A stretch of 46,051 nucleotides of DNA from Pseudomonas putida W15Oct28 (GCF_000708715.2 NZ_JENB01000041.1:1-46051), one strand, 5' to 3'; counted from the stretch's first letter, positions 8,582 to 17,567 are shown. Numbers and translations: made by a program. Notes: generated from the sequence alone by a model not told the origin.

Positions 8582-10687
8582 TTAGACGCCCGAGGCCTTG
8601 GCCGCGGCAACGTCTTTGATCGACAGCTTGATACGGCCGCGGTTGTCCACGTCCAGTACCAGCACTTCAACTTCCTGGCCTTCTTTCAGGATGTCGGTGA
8701 CTTTCTCGACGCGAGCATCGCTCAGCATGGAGATGTGCACCAGGCCGTCCTTGCCAGGCAGGATGTTGACGAATGCGCCGAAGTCGACGATACGCTCAAC
8801 CTTACCAACGTAGATCTTGCCGATTTCGGCCTCGGCGGTGATGCCCAGGATGCGCTGCTTGGCAGCCTCTGCCGCTTCCTTGGTTTCGCCGAAGATCTTG
8901 ATCGAGCCGTCGTCTTCGATATCGATCGAAGCTTTCGTCTCTTCACAGATGGCACGAATGGTGGCGCCGCCTTTACCGATGACGTCACGGATCTTGTCGG
9001 TGTCGATCTTCATCGCGATCATGGTCGGGGCGTTGGCCGACAGTTCGGTACGCGACTGACCAATGATCTGGTTCATCTGGCCGAGGATGTTCAGGCGCGC
9101 TTCCAGGGCCTGGCCCAGGGCGATTTCCATGATCTCTTCGGTGATGCCGTTGATCTTGATGTCCATCTGCAGCGCAGTAACACCTTTGGCGGTACCGGCT
9201 ACCTTGAAGTCCATGTCGCCCAGGTGGTCTTCGTCACCCAGGATGTCGGTCAGAACGGCAAACTTCTCGCCTTCCTTGACCAGGCCCATGGCGATACCGG
9301 CAACCGGTGCCTTCATCGGCACACCAGCGTCCATCAGCGCCAGGGAAGCACCACAGACCGAAGCCATGGAGCTGGAACCGTTGGACTCGGTGATTTCCGA
9401 AACCACGCGGATGGTGTACGGGAACACATCAGCAGCCGGCAGCATGGCCTGGACCGAACGACGGGCCAGACGGCCGTGGCCGATTTCGCGACGGCCAGCA
9501 CCGCCCATACGACCACACTCGCCCACCGAGAACGGAGGGAAGTTGTAGTGCAGCATGAAGGGGTCTTTCTTCTCGCCTTCGAGGGTATCCAGCAGCTGGG
9601 CGTCACGGGCGGTACCCAGGGTCGCAACGACCAGTGCCTGGGTTTCGCCACGGGTGAACAGCGCCGAACCGTGGGTCTTCGGCAGAACACCTACTTCGAT
9701 GTTCAGCGGGCGAACGGTCTTGGTGTCGCGGCCGTCGATACGTGGCTTGCCGTTTACGATGTTTTCGCGAACGGTGCGGTATTCGATTTCGCCGAAGATT
9801 TCTTTGACTTCGGAAGCCGAAGGCTGGCCTTCTTCACCGGAGAACTTGGCGATGGCCTGATCACGCAGCTCGCCCAGGCGCGCATAGCGGTCAGCCTTGA
9901 CGGTGATGGTGTAGCCCTGCGAAACGCCCTCGCCGAATTCGGCGCGGATGGCGTTGAACAGTTCGGTGTTGGCAACGGCAGGTTTCCAGTCCCAGGTCGG
10001 CTTGGCAGCTTCGGCAGCCAGCTCTTTGACAGCCTGGATAACAGCCTGGAATTCGTCGTGGGCGAACAGTACCGCACCCAGCATCTGGTCTTCGGTCAGC
10101 TCTTGGGCTTCCGATTCAACCATCAGTACGGCGTCGGAGGTACCGGCAACGACCATGTCCAGGCTCGAGGCAGCCAGTTGCTCGTAGGTCGGGTTCAGCA
10201 GGTAGCCGGTGCTTTCGTGGAAGGCAACGCGGGCGGCGCCGATCGGGCCTTCGAACGGAATACCGGAAATGGCCAGGGCAGCCGAGGTACCGATCATCGC
10301 AGCGATGTCCGGGTCGGTCTTCTTGCTGGTGGAAACCACGGTGCAGACGACCTGCACTTCGTTCATGAAGCCTTCCGGGAACAGCGGACGGATCGGGCGG
10401 TCGATCAGGCGCGAGGTCAGGGTCTCTTTCTCGGAAGGACGCCCTTCACGCTTGAAGAAACCACCTGGGATCTTGCCGGCGGCGTAGGTCTTTTCCTGGT
10501 AGTGAACCGACAGCGGGAAGAAACCCTTGCCTGGATCAGCCTGTTTGGCGCCTACCACAGTCACCAGCACGGTGACGTCGTTGTCGACGGTAACCAGCAC
10601 GGCGCCGGTTGCCTGACGGGCAATACGGCCCGTTTCGAGAGTAACGGTCGACTGACCGAACTGGAATGTCTTGATTACCGGGTTCAC
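8582..10687 (-). CDS. pnp: Polyribonucleotide nucleotidyltransferase (PNPase)
   Basis: 701 residues, full length. It degrades RNA 3' to 5' by phosphorolysis, releasing nucleoside diphosphates, as a trimeric ring and as part of the RNase E degradosome. Two RNase PH-like cores are seen (N-terminal one with the FFKREGRPSEKE pattern, second one with the LPKTHGSALFTRGETQ pattern). A KH domain with IGKGGATIR (about residues 554-612) and an S1 domain (about 617-690) follow. It is the last gene of the rimP-to-pnp cluster, 249 bases after rpsO; the gap is highly structured (see the leader element). Ends at a strong terminator. Confidence 0.98.
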   Translation of the reverse strand: MNPVIKTFQFGQSTVTLETGRIARQATGAVLVTVDNDVTVLVTVVGAKQADPGKGFFPLSVHYQEKTYAAGKIPGGFFKREGRPSEKETLTSRLIDRPIRPLFPEGFMNEVQVVCTVVSTSKKTDPDIAAMIGTSAALAISGIPFEGPIGAARVAFHESTGYLLNPTYEQLAASSLDMVVAGTSDAVLMVESEAQELTEDQMLGAVLFAHDEFQAVIQAVKELAAEAAKPTWDWKPAVANTELFNAIRAEFGEGVSQGYTITVKADRYARLGELRDQAIAKFSGEEGQPSASEVKEIFGEIEYRTVRENIVNGKPRIDGRDTKTVRPLNIEVGVLPKTHGSALFTRGETQALVVATLGTARDAQLLDTLEGEKKDPFMLHYNFPPFSVGECGRMGGAGRREIGHGRLARRSVQAMLPAADVFPYTIRVVSEITESNGSSSMASVCGASLALMDAGVPMKAPVAGIAMGLVKEGEKFAVLTDILGDEDHLGDMDFKVAGTAKGVTALQMDIKINGITEEIMEIALGQALEARLNILGQMNQIIGQSRTELSANAPTMIAMKIDTDKIRDVIGKGGATIRAICEETKASIDIEDDGSIKIFGETKEAAEAAKQRILGITAEAEIGKIYVGKVERIVDFGAFVNILPGKDGLVHISMLSDARVEKVTDILKEGQEVEVLVLDVDNRGRIKLSIKDVAAAKASGV

Positions 10688-10806
10688 GGTTTCCTACCTT
10701 TTTCAGTGGCTCTGGGGGAACTGGTTTCTTGCGAATTTGTGGGCAGAACGGGGAATCGGCCCCATTGACCGTCCAGATACAACACGAGGCTGGGAGCCTG
10801 GTTGAA

Positions 10807-10915
10807 GAGCGGAAAACCGCTCATCTTCACCAGGCTGCCAACCTCGGAGATACGCATGGCGTGCCCATAGACAACGCTGCCAGGCAGCGCTGCCAATGCA
10901 TGAGACACGCCATGC
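10807..10915 (-). promoter_or_regulatory. Structured pnp leader (candidate PNPase autoregulatory hairpins)
   Basis: In the 249-base gap between rpsO and pnp, GCATGGCGTG (10854-10863) pairs perfectly with CACGCCATGC (10906-10915). This pair encloses a 7-bp hairpin at 10875-10889. A second hairpin (GAGCGG-AAAA-CCGCTC, 10807-10822) lies closer to pnp. In E. coli the pnp leader carries a double hairpin cut by RNase III that allows PNPase to repress itself; equivalence here is inferred from position and shape. Confidence 0.5.
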
Positions 10916-10936
10916 ACACCACTGACCAGGCCGCTA

Positions 10937-11206
10937 TTAGCGACGCAGGCCCAGGCGACCGATCAGGGCGCTGTAACGAGTGGTGTCTTTGCCCTTCAGG
11001 TAGTCCAGCAGCTTACGACGCTGGTTTACCATACGGATCAGGCCACGACGCGAGTGGTGGTCTTTACCGTTGGCCTTGAAGTGGCCTTGCAGCTTGTTGA
11101 TGTTCGCGGTCAGCAGAGCAACCTGAACTTCCGGGCTACCAGTGTCGCCAGCGGCTTGCTGGAAGTCGGTAACGATTTGAGCTTTTTCTTCAACGCTGAG
11201 GGCCAT
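10937..11206 (-). CDS. rpsO: 30S ribosomal protein S15
   Basis: 89 residues, the standard length. S15 binds 16S rRNA early in 30S assembly at the three-way junction of helices 20-22 and contacts 23S rRNA across the subunit interface. The family signatures TGSPEVQVALLTANI and KDHHSRRGLIRMVNQRRK are present. The ATG at 11206 is chosen because it gives the conserved MALSVEEK start and has AGGAG upstream; the frame continues 18 codons further through the leader hairpin. It lies between truB and pnp as in many Proteobacteria. Confidence 0.98.
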   Translation of the reverse strand: MALSVEEKAQIVTDFQQAAGDTGSPEVQVALLTANINKLQGHFKANGKDHHSRRGLIRMVNQRRKLLDYLKGKDTTRYSALIGRLGLRR

Positions 11207-11223
11207 TTGGCTTCTCCTGATAA

Positions 11224-11267
11224 CGGATCCCGCAAGCGGGGTCCAATAGGCCAGGGACAAATCCCTG
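11224..11267 (-). promoter_or_regulatory. Tandem hairpins in the rpsO leader
   Basis: Two stem-loops stand just upstream of the rpsO ribosome site. One is at 11224-11243 (GGACCCCGC / GCGGGATCC on the minus strand, one mismatch, 2-base loop). The other is at 11252-11267 (CAGGGA / TCCCTG, 4-base loop). S15 represses its own mRNA through a leader structure in several bacteria, each with a different fold, so this is a candidate binding site. Confidence 0.45.
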
Positions 11268-11353
11268 TATTAATAAGAAAGGTGTGACCGTGCCTACTGA
11301 CAGCCACCCTTGATTCCGTAGGGTTCGGCCAAAGCCTCACCCTGCGGTTTCGG

Positions 11354-12271
11354 TCATTCCGACCGAATCAGCCGACGCGGCGCAATACGCCCGTCTTCGC
11401 TCACTTCACCGATACCGATGAAGCGCGCATTGTGATCCTGTACCCGGACCATGCCAAATTGTGGCGCGTCCGGCGCACGTACCGCCTGGCCATGCAGCCA
11501 GTAGAACGCGCTGTGCTCGGACAGGCTCACCATGGGCCAGTCCTGCAGACCGCTGTCCGAGGGCATCAGAAAGCGATCGAGCGCTTCGTTACCGCCTTCG
11601 GCATGGGCCTGTTCAAGCGCTTCGAGCGTGACCGTCTGTGCCAGCGCGAAGGGCCCGGCCTGGGTCCTGCGCAGCTCGGCGACATAGGCGCCGCAACCAA
11701 GGGCCTCGCCGATATCCTCCACCAGGGTGCGGATATAGGTGCCTTTGCTGCATCCTACGGTCAACCGTGCACGGGTGCCTTCGCACTCCAGCAACTCCAA
11801 GCGGTTAATAGTAACAGAACGCGCCTCGCGCTCCACTACCTCTCCTGCACGTGCCAGCTTGTACAACGGCTGGCCGTCACGCTTGAGCGCCGAGTACATC
11901 GGCGGTATCTGGCTGATCGGCCCACGAAAACGTGGCAGCACCGCTTCGATGTCGGCACGACCAACGGTCACTTCGCGGGTCTGCAGCACCTCACCTTCGG
12001 CATCGCCGGTGTTGGTAGTCTGCCCCATCTGCATGACGGTTTCGTAGCCCTTGTCGGAATCGAGCAAGTACTGCGAAAACTTGGTCGCCTCGCCGAAGCA
12101 CAGCGGCAGCACGCCGGTTGCCAACGGGTCGAGGCTACCGGTGTGGCCGGCCTTCTCCGCGTTGAGCAGCCAGCGCACCTTTTGCAGGGCGGCGTTGGAG
12201 GTGAAGCCCAAAGGCTTGTCGAGCAGGATGATGCCGCTGACATTGCGGCGGATACGTTTGACCTGGGCCAC
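11354..12271 (-). CDS. truB: tRNA pseudouridine(55) synthase
   Basis: 305 residues. It converts U55 in the T-loop of nearly all tRNAs to pseudouridine and also acts as a tRNA chaperone. The catalytic aspartate is D48 in GHTGSLDPLATGVLP, the same number as in E. coli. The KxDKPxGxTS-type N-terminal motif (LLDKPLGFTSN) and the YSALKRDGQPLYKLAR block are also clear. It ends with a PUA-like C-terminal domain. Only 3 bases separate the rbfA stop from its ATG, so it is translated from the same transcript. Confidence 0.97.
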   Translation of the reverse strand: MAQVKRIRRNVSGIILLDKPLGFTSNAALQKVRWLLNAEKAGHTGSLDPLATGVLPLCFGEATKFSQYLLDSDKGYETVMQMGQTTNTGDAEGEVLQTREVTVGRADIEAVLPRFRGPISQIPPMYSALKRDGQPLYKLARAGEVVEREARSVTINRLELLECEGTRARLTVGCSKGTYIRTLVEDIGEALGCGAYVAELRRTQAGPFALAQTVTLEALEQAHAEGGNEALDRFLMPSDSGLQDWPMVSLSEHSAFYWLHGQAVRAPDAPQFGMVRVQDHNARFIGIGEVSEDGRIAPRRLIRSE

Positions 12272-12274
12272 CGC

Positions 12275-12673
12275 TTACTCCTTGGTGTCCAGCTCGTCGG
12301 TATCCTTGTGCAGGCGGTCTTCGGCCACTGCACGCTCGATCAGCGCCGACAGGTGCACACCGCGGCTGACGCTTTCATCGAAGTGGAAGTGCAACTGCGG
12401 CACGCTGCGCAGCTGCATCGAGCGGCCCAGGTGCAGACGCAGGAAGCTGGCAGCACTGTTCAGTGCCTTCAACGACTGCTTCACGGCGTCTGGCGTTTCC
12501 TCGCCCATGACGGTGATGAACACCTTGGCATGGCCCAGGTCACGGCTGACGTCCACGGCGGTGATGGTGACCAGACCGACACGTGGATCCTTGACTTCGC
12601 GACGGATCAGCTCGGCCAGCTCGCGCTGCATCTGATCGCCGATACGTTGGGTACGGCTGTATTCTTTGGCCAT
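12275..12673 (-). CDS. rbfA: 30S ribosome-binding factor A
   Basis: 132 residues. RbfA is a KH-fold protein that binds immature 30S subunits near helix 1 of 16S rRNA and is needed for late maturation and cold adaptation. The sequence shows the family N-terminus (RTQRIGDQMQRELAELI) and the central VTITAVDVSRDLGHAKVF segment. A short acidic and charged C-terminal tail follows. It lies between infB and truB; the gap to infB (116 bases) contains two hairpins. Confidence 0.96.
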   Translation of the reverse strand: MAKEYSRTQRIGDQMQRELAELIRREVKDPRVGLVTITAVDVSRDLGHAKVFITVMGEETPDAVKQSLKALNSAASFLRLHLGRSMQLRSVPQLHFHFDESVSRGVHLSALIERAVAEDRLHKDTDELDTKE

Positions 12674-12702
12674 TCTTGCTACCTGTAACTTAAAGCGGCA
12701 AA

Positions 12703-12732
12703 CGCCCGGTCAGACGAATGCCTGACCGGGCG
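12703..12732 (-). terminator. Strong hairpin between infB and rbfA (distal)
   Basis: CGCCCGGTCAG and CTGACCGGGCG form a perfect 11-bp stem with an 8-base loop. On the minus strand only a short T-run (gtttgccgcttt) follows. It may be a partial terminator or a processing/stability site inside the operon. Confidence 0.5.
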
Positions 12733-12746
12733 CTACCTGAAGAGGT

Positions 12747-12779
12747 GCCGCAAACCGCCCTGTAGCGGGAGTTTGCGGC
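12747..12779 (-). terminator. Hairpin between infB and rbfA (proximal)
   Basis: GCCGCAAAC and GTTTGCGGC form a 9-bp stem, with an inner CCC/GGG pairing, 10 bases after the infB stop codon. No T-run follows directly; together with the next hairpin it structures the infB-rbfA gap. Confidence 0.45.
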
Positions 12780-12789
12780 TTGCTCGCCC

Positions 12790-15318
12790 TTAGAGGGTAC
12801 GAGCCACCTGGACTTTCTCGAAGACTTCGATCTTGTCGCCGACCTTGACGTCGTTGTAGCTCTTGACGCCAATACCACACTCCATGCCGTTACGCACTTC
12901 GGCGGCGTCGTCCTTGAAGCGACGCAGCGATTCCAGCTCGCCTTCGAAGATAACCACGTCTTCGCGCAGTACGCGGATCGGACGGTTACGGTACACGGTA
13001 CCCTCGATGACCATACAGCCAGCGACGGCGCCGAACTTCGGCGAACGGAACACGTCACGTACTTCGGCGACACCCAGGATGTTCTCGCGAACATCGCTGC
13101 CGAGCATACCGGTCAGGGCCTTCTTGACGTCTTCGATGATGTCGTAGATCACGTTGTAGTAACGCATATCCAGACCTTCCTGCTCGACGATCTTGCGCGC
13201 GCCGGCATCGGCACGCACGTTGAAGCCGAACAGTACTGCATTCGAAGCCAGCGCCAGGTTGGCGTCGCTTTCGGTGATACCACCAACGCCACCACCGATC
13301 ACACGGACCTGCACTTCGTCGTTGCCCAGAGCGCCGAGCGAACCGTTGAGCGCCTCGAGCGAACCGCGAACATCGGTCTTGAGAACGATGTTGAGGGTTT
13401 TCTTCTCGGCCTGGCCCATGTTCTCGAAGATGTTTTCCAGCTTGCCGGCGTGAGCACGGGCCAGCTTGACCTCGCGGTACTTGCCTTGACGGAACAGGGC
13501 AACTTCGCGGGCTTTCTTCTCGTCGGCCACTACCGACAGCTCGTCACCGGCTTCCGGCGTGCCATCCAGGCCGAGGATCTCGACCGGGATCGACGGGCCA
13601 GCTTCCTTCACAGGCTTGCCGTTCTCGTCGAGCATGGCGCGAACGCGGCCATAGTTGGAGCCGCACAGGACCATGTCGCCCTGACGCAGCGTACCGTCCT
13701 GAACCAGGATGGTGGCAACCGGACCACGGCCCTTGTCGAGGCGCGATTCAACCACGACACCACGGCCTGGGGCTGTTGGCGTAGCGGTCAGTTCGAGAAC
13801 CTCGGCCTGCAGCAGGACGGCTTCGAGCAGTTCGTCGACACCGGTACCCATCTTCGCCGAAACCTTGACGAACGGCGTGTCACCACCCCATTCCTCGGAG
13901 GTCACGCCTTCGACGGACAGTTCGTTGCGGATGCGATCGAGGTCAGCACCTGGCTTGTCGATCTTGTTCACCGCGACCACCAGCGGAACGCCAGCTGCCT
14001 TGGCATGCTGAACGGCCTCGCGGGTTTGCGGCATCACGCCGTCGTCCGCCGCCACCACCAGGATGACGATGTCGGTCGCCTTGGCACCACGTGCACGCAT
14101 CTGAGTGAAAGCTGCGTGGCCCGGGGTGTCGAGGAAGGTGACCATGCCGCGGTCGGTTTCCACGTGGTAGGCACCGATGTGCTGGGTGATACCACCGGCT
14201 TCGCCAGCGGCAACCTTGGCACGACGGATGTAGTCGAGCAGCGAGGTCTTACCATGGTCAACGTGACCCATGACAGTAACCACCGGCGCACGCGACTCGG
14301 CCTGGCCTTCGAATTTCAGCGATTCGGCCAGGGAGTCTTCCAGGGCGCTATCGCTGACCAGGGTGACCTTGTGGCCCAGCTCTTCTGCGATCAGCTGAGC
14401 GGTTTCCTGGTCGAGCACCTGGTTGATGGTAACCGGGGTACCCATCTTGAACATGAACTTGACGACTTCAGCGCCCTTGACGGACATCTGGTTGGCCAGT
14501 TCGGAGACCGTGATGGTCTCGCCGATGGTCACGTCACGAATGACGGGGCCGGTCGGGTTCTGGAAGCCATGCTGGTTACGCTTCTTCAGCTTGCCCTTGC
14601 CACCACGACCGCGACGAGCGCCATCGCTCTCTTCGTCGGTGGTACGCGGAGCAGCACGCGGAGTCGGCGCCTTTTCCTTTTCCTTCACCTTGACCTTGAT
14701 CGACACACGAGGCGCCTCGCCACGACGACGATCGTCATCGCGAGTACGGCTTTCGTTGCGACGGGTCTCGTCCTTCTTGCGCTCGGCAGCACGGGCTGCA
14801 GCGTCTTCGGAGGCCGGGGCGTCGGCGACTACCGGAGCCGGAGCAGCGGCAGGTGCCTGCTCTGGCTTGGCGGCAGGCGCAGGAGCGGCTACAGCAGAGT
14901 CGGCTGCCTGACGGCGAGCCTGATCTTCGTTGCGCTGGCGGACTTCGGCATCAACCTTGTCACGAACGGCGTTTTCAGCCGCGCGGCGCTCTTCCACTTC
15001 ACGCTTCTGCTCAGCCTGGACTTCTTCCGGGCTGCGCTGCACGAATACTTTCTTCTTGCGTACTTCTACGCTAATGCTCTTGCTACCGGCGACACGCAGG
15101 GTGCTGGTGGTTTTGCGCTGCAAGGTAATCTTGCGCGGCTCTTCCGCCTTGCTCTTGTGGCTGCTTTTCAAATGAGTCAGCAGGGTCTGCTTCTCATTGT
15201 CGGTCACTACCTGACCGGCGTCGGTGTGCGGCAGACCTGCCTCACGCATCTGCTGCAGCAGGCGCTCTACCGGTGCCTCGACCTCTTGGGCCAGTTCTTT
15301 CACCGTGACTTGCGTCAT
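12790..15318 (-). CDS. infB: Translation initiation factor IF-2
   Basis: 842 residues. IF-2 is the GTPase that places initiator fMet-tRNA on the 30S subunit and promotes subunit joining. It has the IF2-N domain (about residues 1-55) and a long charged linker rich in Ala, Arg, Glu and Lys (about 85-260). The G domain follows with GHVDHGKT at 351-358, DTPGHAAF and NKID motifs, and then domains II to IV. The linker is of the low-complexity type that varies between species. It follows nusA by 27 bases in the classic rimP-nusA-infB operon. E. coli also makes shorter forms of IF-2 from internal starts; I could not confirm one here. Confidence 0.98.
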   Translation of the reverse strand: MTQVTVKELAQEVEAPVERLLQQMREAGLPHTDAGQVVTDNEKQTLLTHLKSSHKSKAEEPRKITLQRKTTSTLRVAGSKSISVEVRKKKVFVQRSPEEVQAEQKREVEERRAAENAVRDKVDAEVRQRNEDQARRQAADSAVAAPAPAAKPEQAPAAAPAPVVADAPASEDAAARAAERKKDETRRNESRTRDDDRRRGEAPRVSIKVKVKEKEKAPTPRAAPRTTDEESDGARRGRGGKGKLKKRNQHGFQNPTGPVIRDVTIGETITVSELANQMSVKGAEVVKFMFKMGTPVTINQVLDQETAQLIAEELGHKVTLVSDSALEDSLAESLKFEGQAESRAPVVTVMGHVDHGKTSLLDYIRRAKVAAGEAGGITQHIGAYHVETDRGMVTFLDTPGHAAFTQMRARGAKATDIVILVVAADDGVMPQTREAVQHAKAAGVPLVVAVNKIDKPGADLDRIRNELSVEGVTSEEWGGDTPFVKVSAKMGTGVDELLEAVLLQAEVLELTATPTAPGRGVVVESRLDKGRGPVATILVQDGTLRQGDMVLCGSNYGRVRAMLDENGKPVKEAGPSIPVEILGLDGTPEAGDELSVVADEKKAREVALFRQGKYREVKLARAHAGKLENIFENMGQAEKKTLNIVLKTDVRGSLEALNGSLGALGNDEVQVRVIGGGVGGITESDANLALASNAVLFGFNVRADAGARKIVEQEGLDMRYYNVIYDIIEDVKKALTGMLGSDVRENILGVAEVRDVFRSPKFGAVAGCMVIEGTVYRNRPIRVLREDVVIFEGELESLRRFKDDAAEVRNGMECGIGVKSYNDVKVGDKIEVFEKVQVARTL

Positions 15319-15345
15319 GCACTTCTCTCCTCAGGCCGCGCCTAA

Positions 15346-16827
15346 TTACTCGAACCAATGGGCTCGGGCGGCCATGATCAACTTGCCGGCACGCTCTTCG
15401 TCGATGCCGTCGATGTCGAGCAGATCGTCGATCGACTGCTCGGCCAGGTCTTCGCGGTTAACCACGCCGCGCACCGCCAGTTCAGCCGCCAGGTCCTTGT
15501 CCATACCCTCAAGAGAGAGCAGGTCTTCGGCCGGGTGGGCGTCTGCCAGTTTTTCTTCGGTAGCGATGGCCTTGGTCAACAAACGGTCCTTGGCTCGAGC
15601 GCGGAGCTCATTGACGATATCTTCGTCAAAGCCATCGATGTTGAGCATTTCTTCCAACGGTACGTAGGCAATTTCTTCGAGGCTGGTGAAGCCTTCGTCG
15701 ACCAGCACTTGGGCCAGCTCCTCGTCGACTTCCAGTTCATCGATGAAATTGCGCAGGATGTCACCTGTTTCGGCCTGCTGCTTGGCCTGAATGTCCTTCT
15801 CGGTCATCACGTTCAGGGTCCAGCCGGTCAACTGACTGGCAAGACGAACGTTCTGACCGCCACGGCCAATGGCCTGGGCCAGGTTATCCTCGGCGACGGC
15901 GATGTCCATGGCATGGGCATCTTCATCAACGATGATCGCCGCGACTTCGGCCGGCGACATGGCGTTGATGACGAACTGCGCCGGGTTATCGTCCCACAGG
16001 ACGATATCCACACGCTCACCACCCAACTCCCCGGATACAGCTTGGACGCGCGAACCACGCATGCCGATACAGGCGCCTTGCGGGTCGATGCGCTTGTCCT
16101 TGGAGCGGACGGCGATCTTGGCTCGCGAACCCGGATCACGGGAGGCAGCCATGACTTCAATGAGGCCCTCGGCAATTTCCGGCACTTCAATGCGGAAAAG
16201 CTCGATCAGCATCTGTGGCGCGGTGCGCGACAGGATCAGCTGAGGACCACGGTTTTCAGTGCGAATTTCCTTGAGCAGTGCACGCAGGCGCACACCCACA
16301 CGGAAGGTTTCGCGCGGAATGATATCTTCGCGGGCCAGCAAGGCCTCTGCGTTGTTGCCCAGATCAACGATGACGTTGTCGCGGGTAACCTTTTTAACGG
16401 TACCGGAAATGATCTCGCCTACGCGTTCGCGGTAGGCATCGACCACCTGGGCACGCTCGGCCTCACGGACCTTCTGTACGATGACCTGCTTGGCGGTCTG
16501 AGCGGCGATACGACCGAACTCGATGGACTCGATCTTCTCCTCGATCACGTCACCAATCTTGGCTTCCGGATGAGTGTCCTTGATCTTGTCCAGCCAGGTT
16601 TCGATCGCCGGATCATCAAGATCGGATTCATCGACCACGGTCCAGCGACGGAAGGTCTCGTAGCTACCGGTGTGACGGTTGATTTCCACACGCAGATCGA
16701 CTTCGTCTTCAAAACGTTTTTTGGTCGCAGTGGCCAGGGCCACTTCCAGCGCTTCGAAAATGACGCCGGGCGGTACACCTTTTTCGTTGGATACCGATTC
16801 AACAACCAGCAGTACTTCTTTGCTCAT
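15346..16827 (-). CDS. nusA: Transcription termination/antitermination factor NusA
   Basis: 493 residues. NusA binds RNA polymerase and nascent RNA, increases pausing and hairpin termination, and is part of antitermination complexes on rRNA operons. Domain order: N-terminal polymerase-binding domain (1-130), S1 (about 135-200), two KH domains (about 230-345, with GMRGSRVQAVSGELGGERVD and AIGRGGQNVRLASQLTGW), and two C-terminal acidic repeats. The acidic repeats are a Gammaproteobacterial feature that binds the polymerase alpha C-terminal domain. The ATG at 16827 gives the conserved MSKEVLLVVESVS start; the open frame runs 7 codons further upstream. Confidence 0.98.
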   Translation of the reverse strand: MSKEVLLVVESVSNEKGVPPGVIFEALEVALATATKKRFEDEVDLRVEINRHTGSYETFRRWTVVDESDLDDPAIETWLDKIKDTHPEAKIGDVIEEKIESIEFGRIAAQTAKQVIVQKVREAERAQVVDAYRERVGEIISGTVKKVTRDNVIVDLGNNAEALLAREDIIPRETFRVGVRLRALLKEIRTENRGPQLILSRTAPQMLIELFRIEVPEIAEGLIEVMAASRDPGSRAKIAVRSKDKRIDPQGACIGMRGSRVQAVSGELGGERVDIVLWDDNPAQFVINAMSPAEVAAIIVDEDAHAMDIAVAEDNLAQAIGRGGQNVRLASQLTGWTLNVMTEKDIQAKQQAETGDILRNFIDELEVDEELAQVLVDEGFTSLEEIAYVPLEEMLNIDGFDEDIVNELRARAKDRLLTKAIATEEKLADAHPAEDLLSLEGMDKDLAAELAVRGVVNREDLAEQSIDDLLDIDGIDEERAGKLIMAARAHWFE

Positions 16828-16886
16828 CGTACGCCTCGCCTTGCGCAAGCCATTGGGCCCGGATAGTCCGCCGGGCCCGGCACGTC

Positions 16887-17345
16887 TCAGTCAAAACTGG
16901 GAATAATATTGGCCTTGTCGATCGAGTCGATCGGCAACAGGAACTCTTGATCGTCCACCTGGACCACCACATCCTGCTCCTCCACACCGCGGAGAAGGCC
17001 CTGGAAGTTACGACGACCCTCGAAGGGTGAGCGCAGCTTGATCTTCACTTGTTCGCCGGCATGCGAGGCAAACTGTTCAAGCGTGAACAGCGGGCGTTCC
17101 ATGCCAGGAGAAGAAACCTCTAGGGTATATTCAGAGCTGATCGGATCTTCCACATCGAGAACGCTGCTGACCTGACGGCTGACTTCTGCGCAGTCGTCCA
17201 CCAGAATCCCGCCTTCCTTGTCGATGTAGACACGTAATACCGAATGCTTGCCCTGGGAGACGAATTCAATCCCCCAGCATTCGAAGCCCAGCCCCGTGAC
17301 CACCGGGGCCAACAAGGCCTGCAACTGTTCTAGCTTGCTCGACAC
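16887..17345 (-). CDS. rimP: Ribosome maturation factor RimP
   Basis: 152 residues with the GTG start at 17345. RimP assists assembly of the 30S head and body early in ribosome maturation. The sequence shows the N-terminal domain (CWGIEFVSQGKHSVLRVYID), the linker motif VSSPGMERPLFT and a C-terminal Sm-like barrel. I prefer the GTG because GAGGGGG stands 5 bases upstream and the length then matches the relative I remember from P. aeruginosa. The ATG 6 codons upstream (17363) has no ribosome site and lies just after a terminator-like hairpin. It heads the rimP-nusA-infB operon, directly downstream of the initiator tRNA gene. Confidence 0.92.
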   Translation of the reverse strand: MSSKLEQLQALLAPVVTGLGFECWGIEFVSQGKHSVLRVYIDKEGGILVDDCAEVSRQVSSVLDVEDPISSEYTLEVSSPGMERPLFTLEQFASHAGEQVKIKLRSPFEGRRNFQGLLRGVEEQDVVVQVDDQEFLLPIDSIDKANIIPSFD

Positions 17346-17374
17346 CTGAACCCCCTCGTGCATGCTGTGCAAAT

Positions 17375-17396
17375 GAAAAATGGGCGAAGCGCCCAT
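17375..17396 (-). terminator. Terminator-like hairpin just upstream of rimP
   Basis: ATGGGCG / CGCCCAT, 7-bp stem with a 3-base loop, followed on the minus strand by TTTTT. It lies 35 bases before the rimP start and is the second of two such structures between tRNA-fMet and rimP, so it could control read-through into the operon. Confidence 0.6.
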
Positions 17397-17442
17397 CCCT
17401 GAAAGCGCCGTTGGACAACGACGCCGAAACTGTTCGGTTAGC

Positions 17443-17464
17443 AAAAAGCCCCTGAAAAGGGGCT
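17443..17464 (-). terminator. Terminator after tRNA-fMet
   Basis: AGCCCC / GGGGCT stem, 6-base loop, then TTTTT on the minus strand, 11 bases after the CCA end of the tRNA. Probably a partial terminator, since the rimP operon lies downstream. Confidence 0.7.
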
Positions 17465-17474
17465 CCGCTGAAGC

Positions 17475-17551
<77 letters not shown>

Positions 17552-17567
17552 ACAAAGCTGGGGCGAA

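Noticed and set aside
8456..10768. 770-codon plus-strand frame opposite pnp
   Set aside because: Antisense shadow of pnp, running through the pnp terminator and leader; no family resemblance.
13450..16866. Long plus-strand frames opposite infB and nusA (631 and 502 codons)
   Set aside because: Same antisense effect; the minus-strand proteins are full-length and unmistakable.
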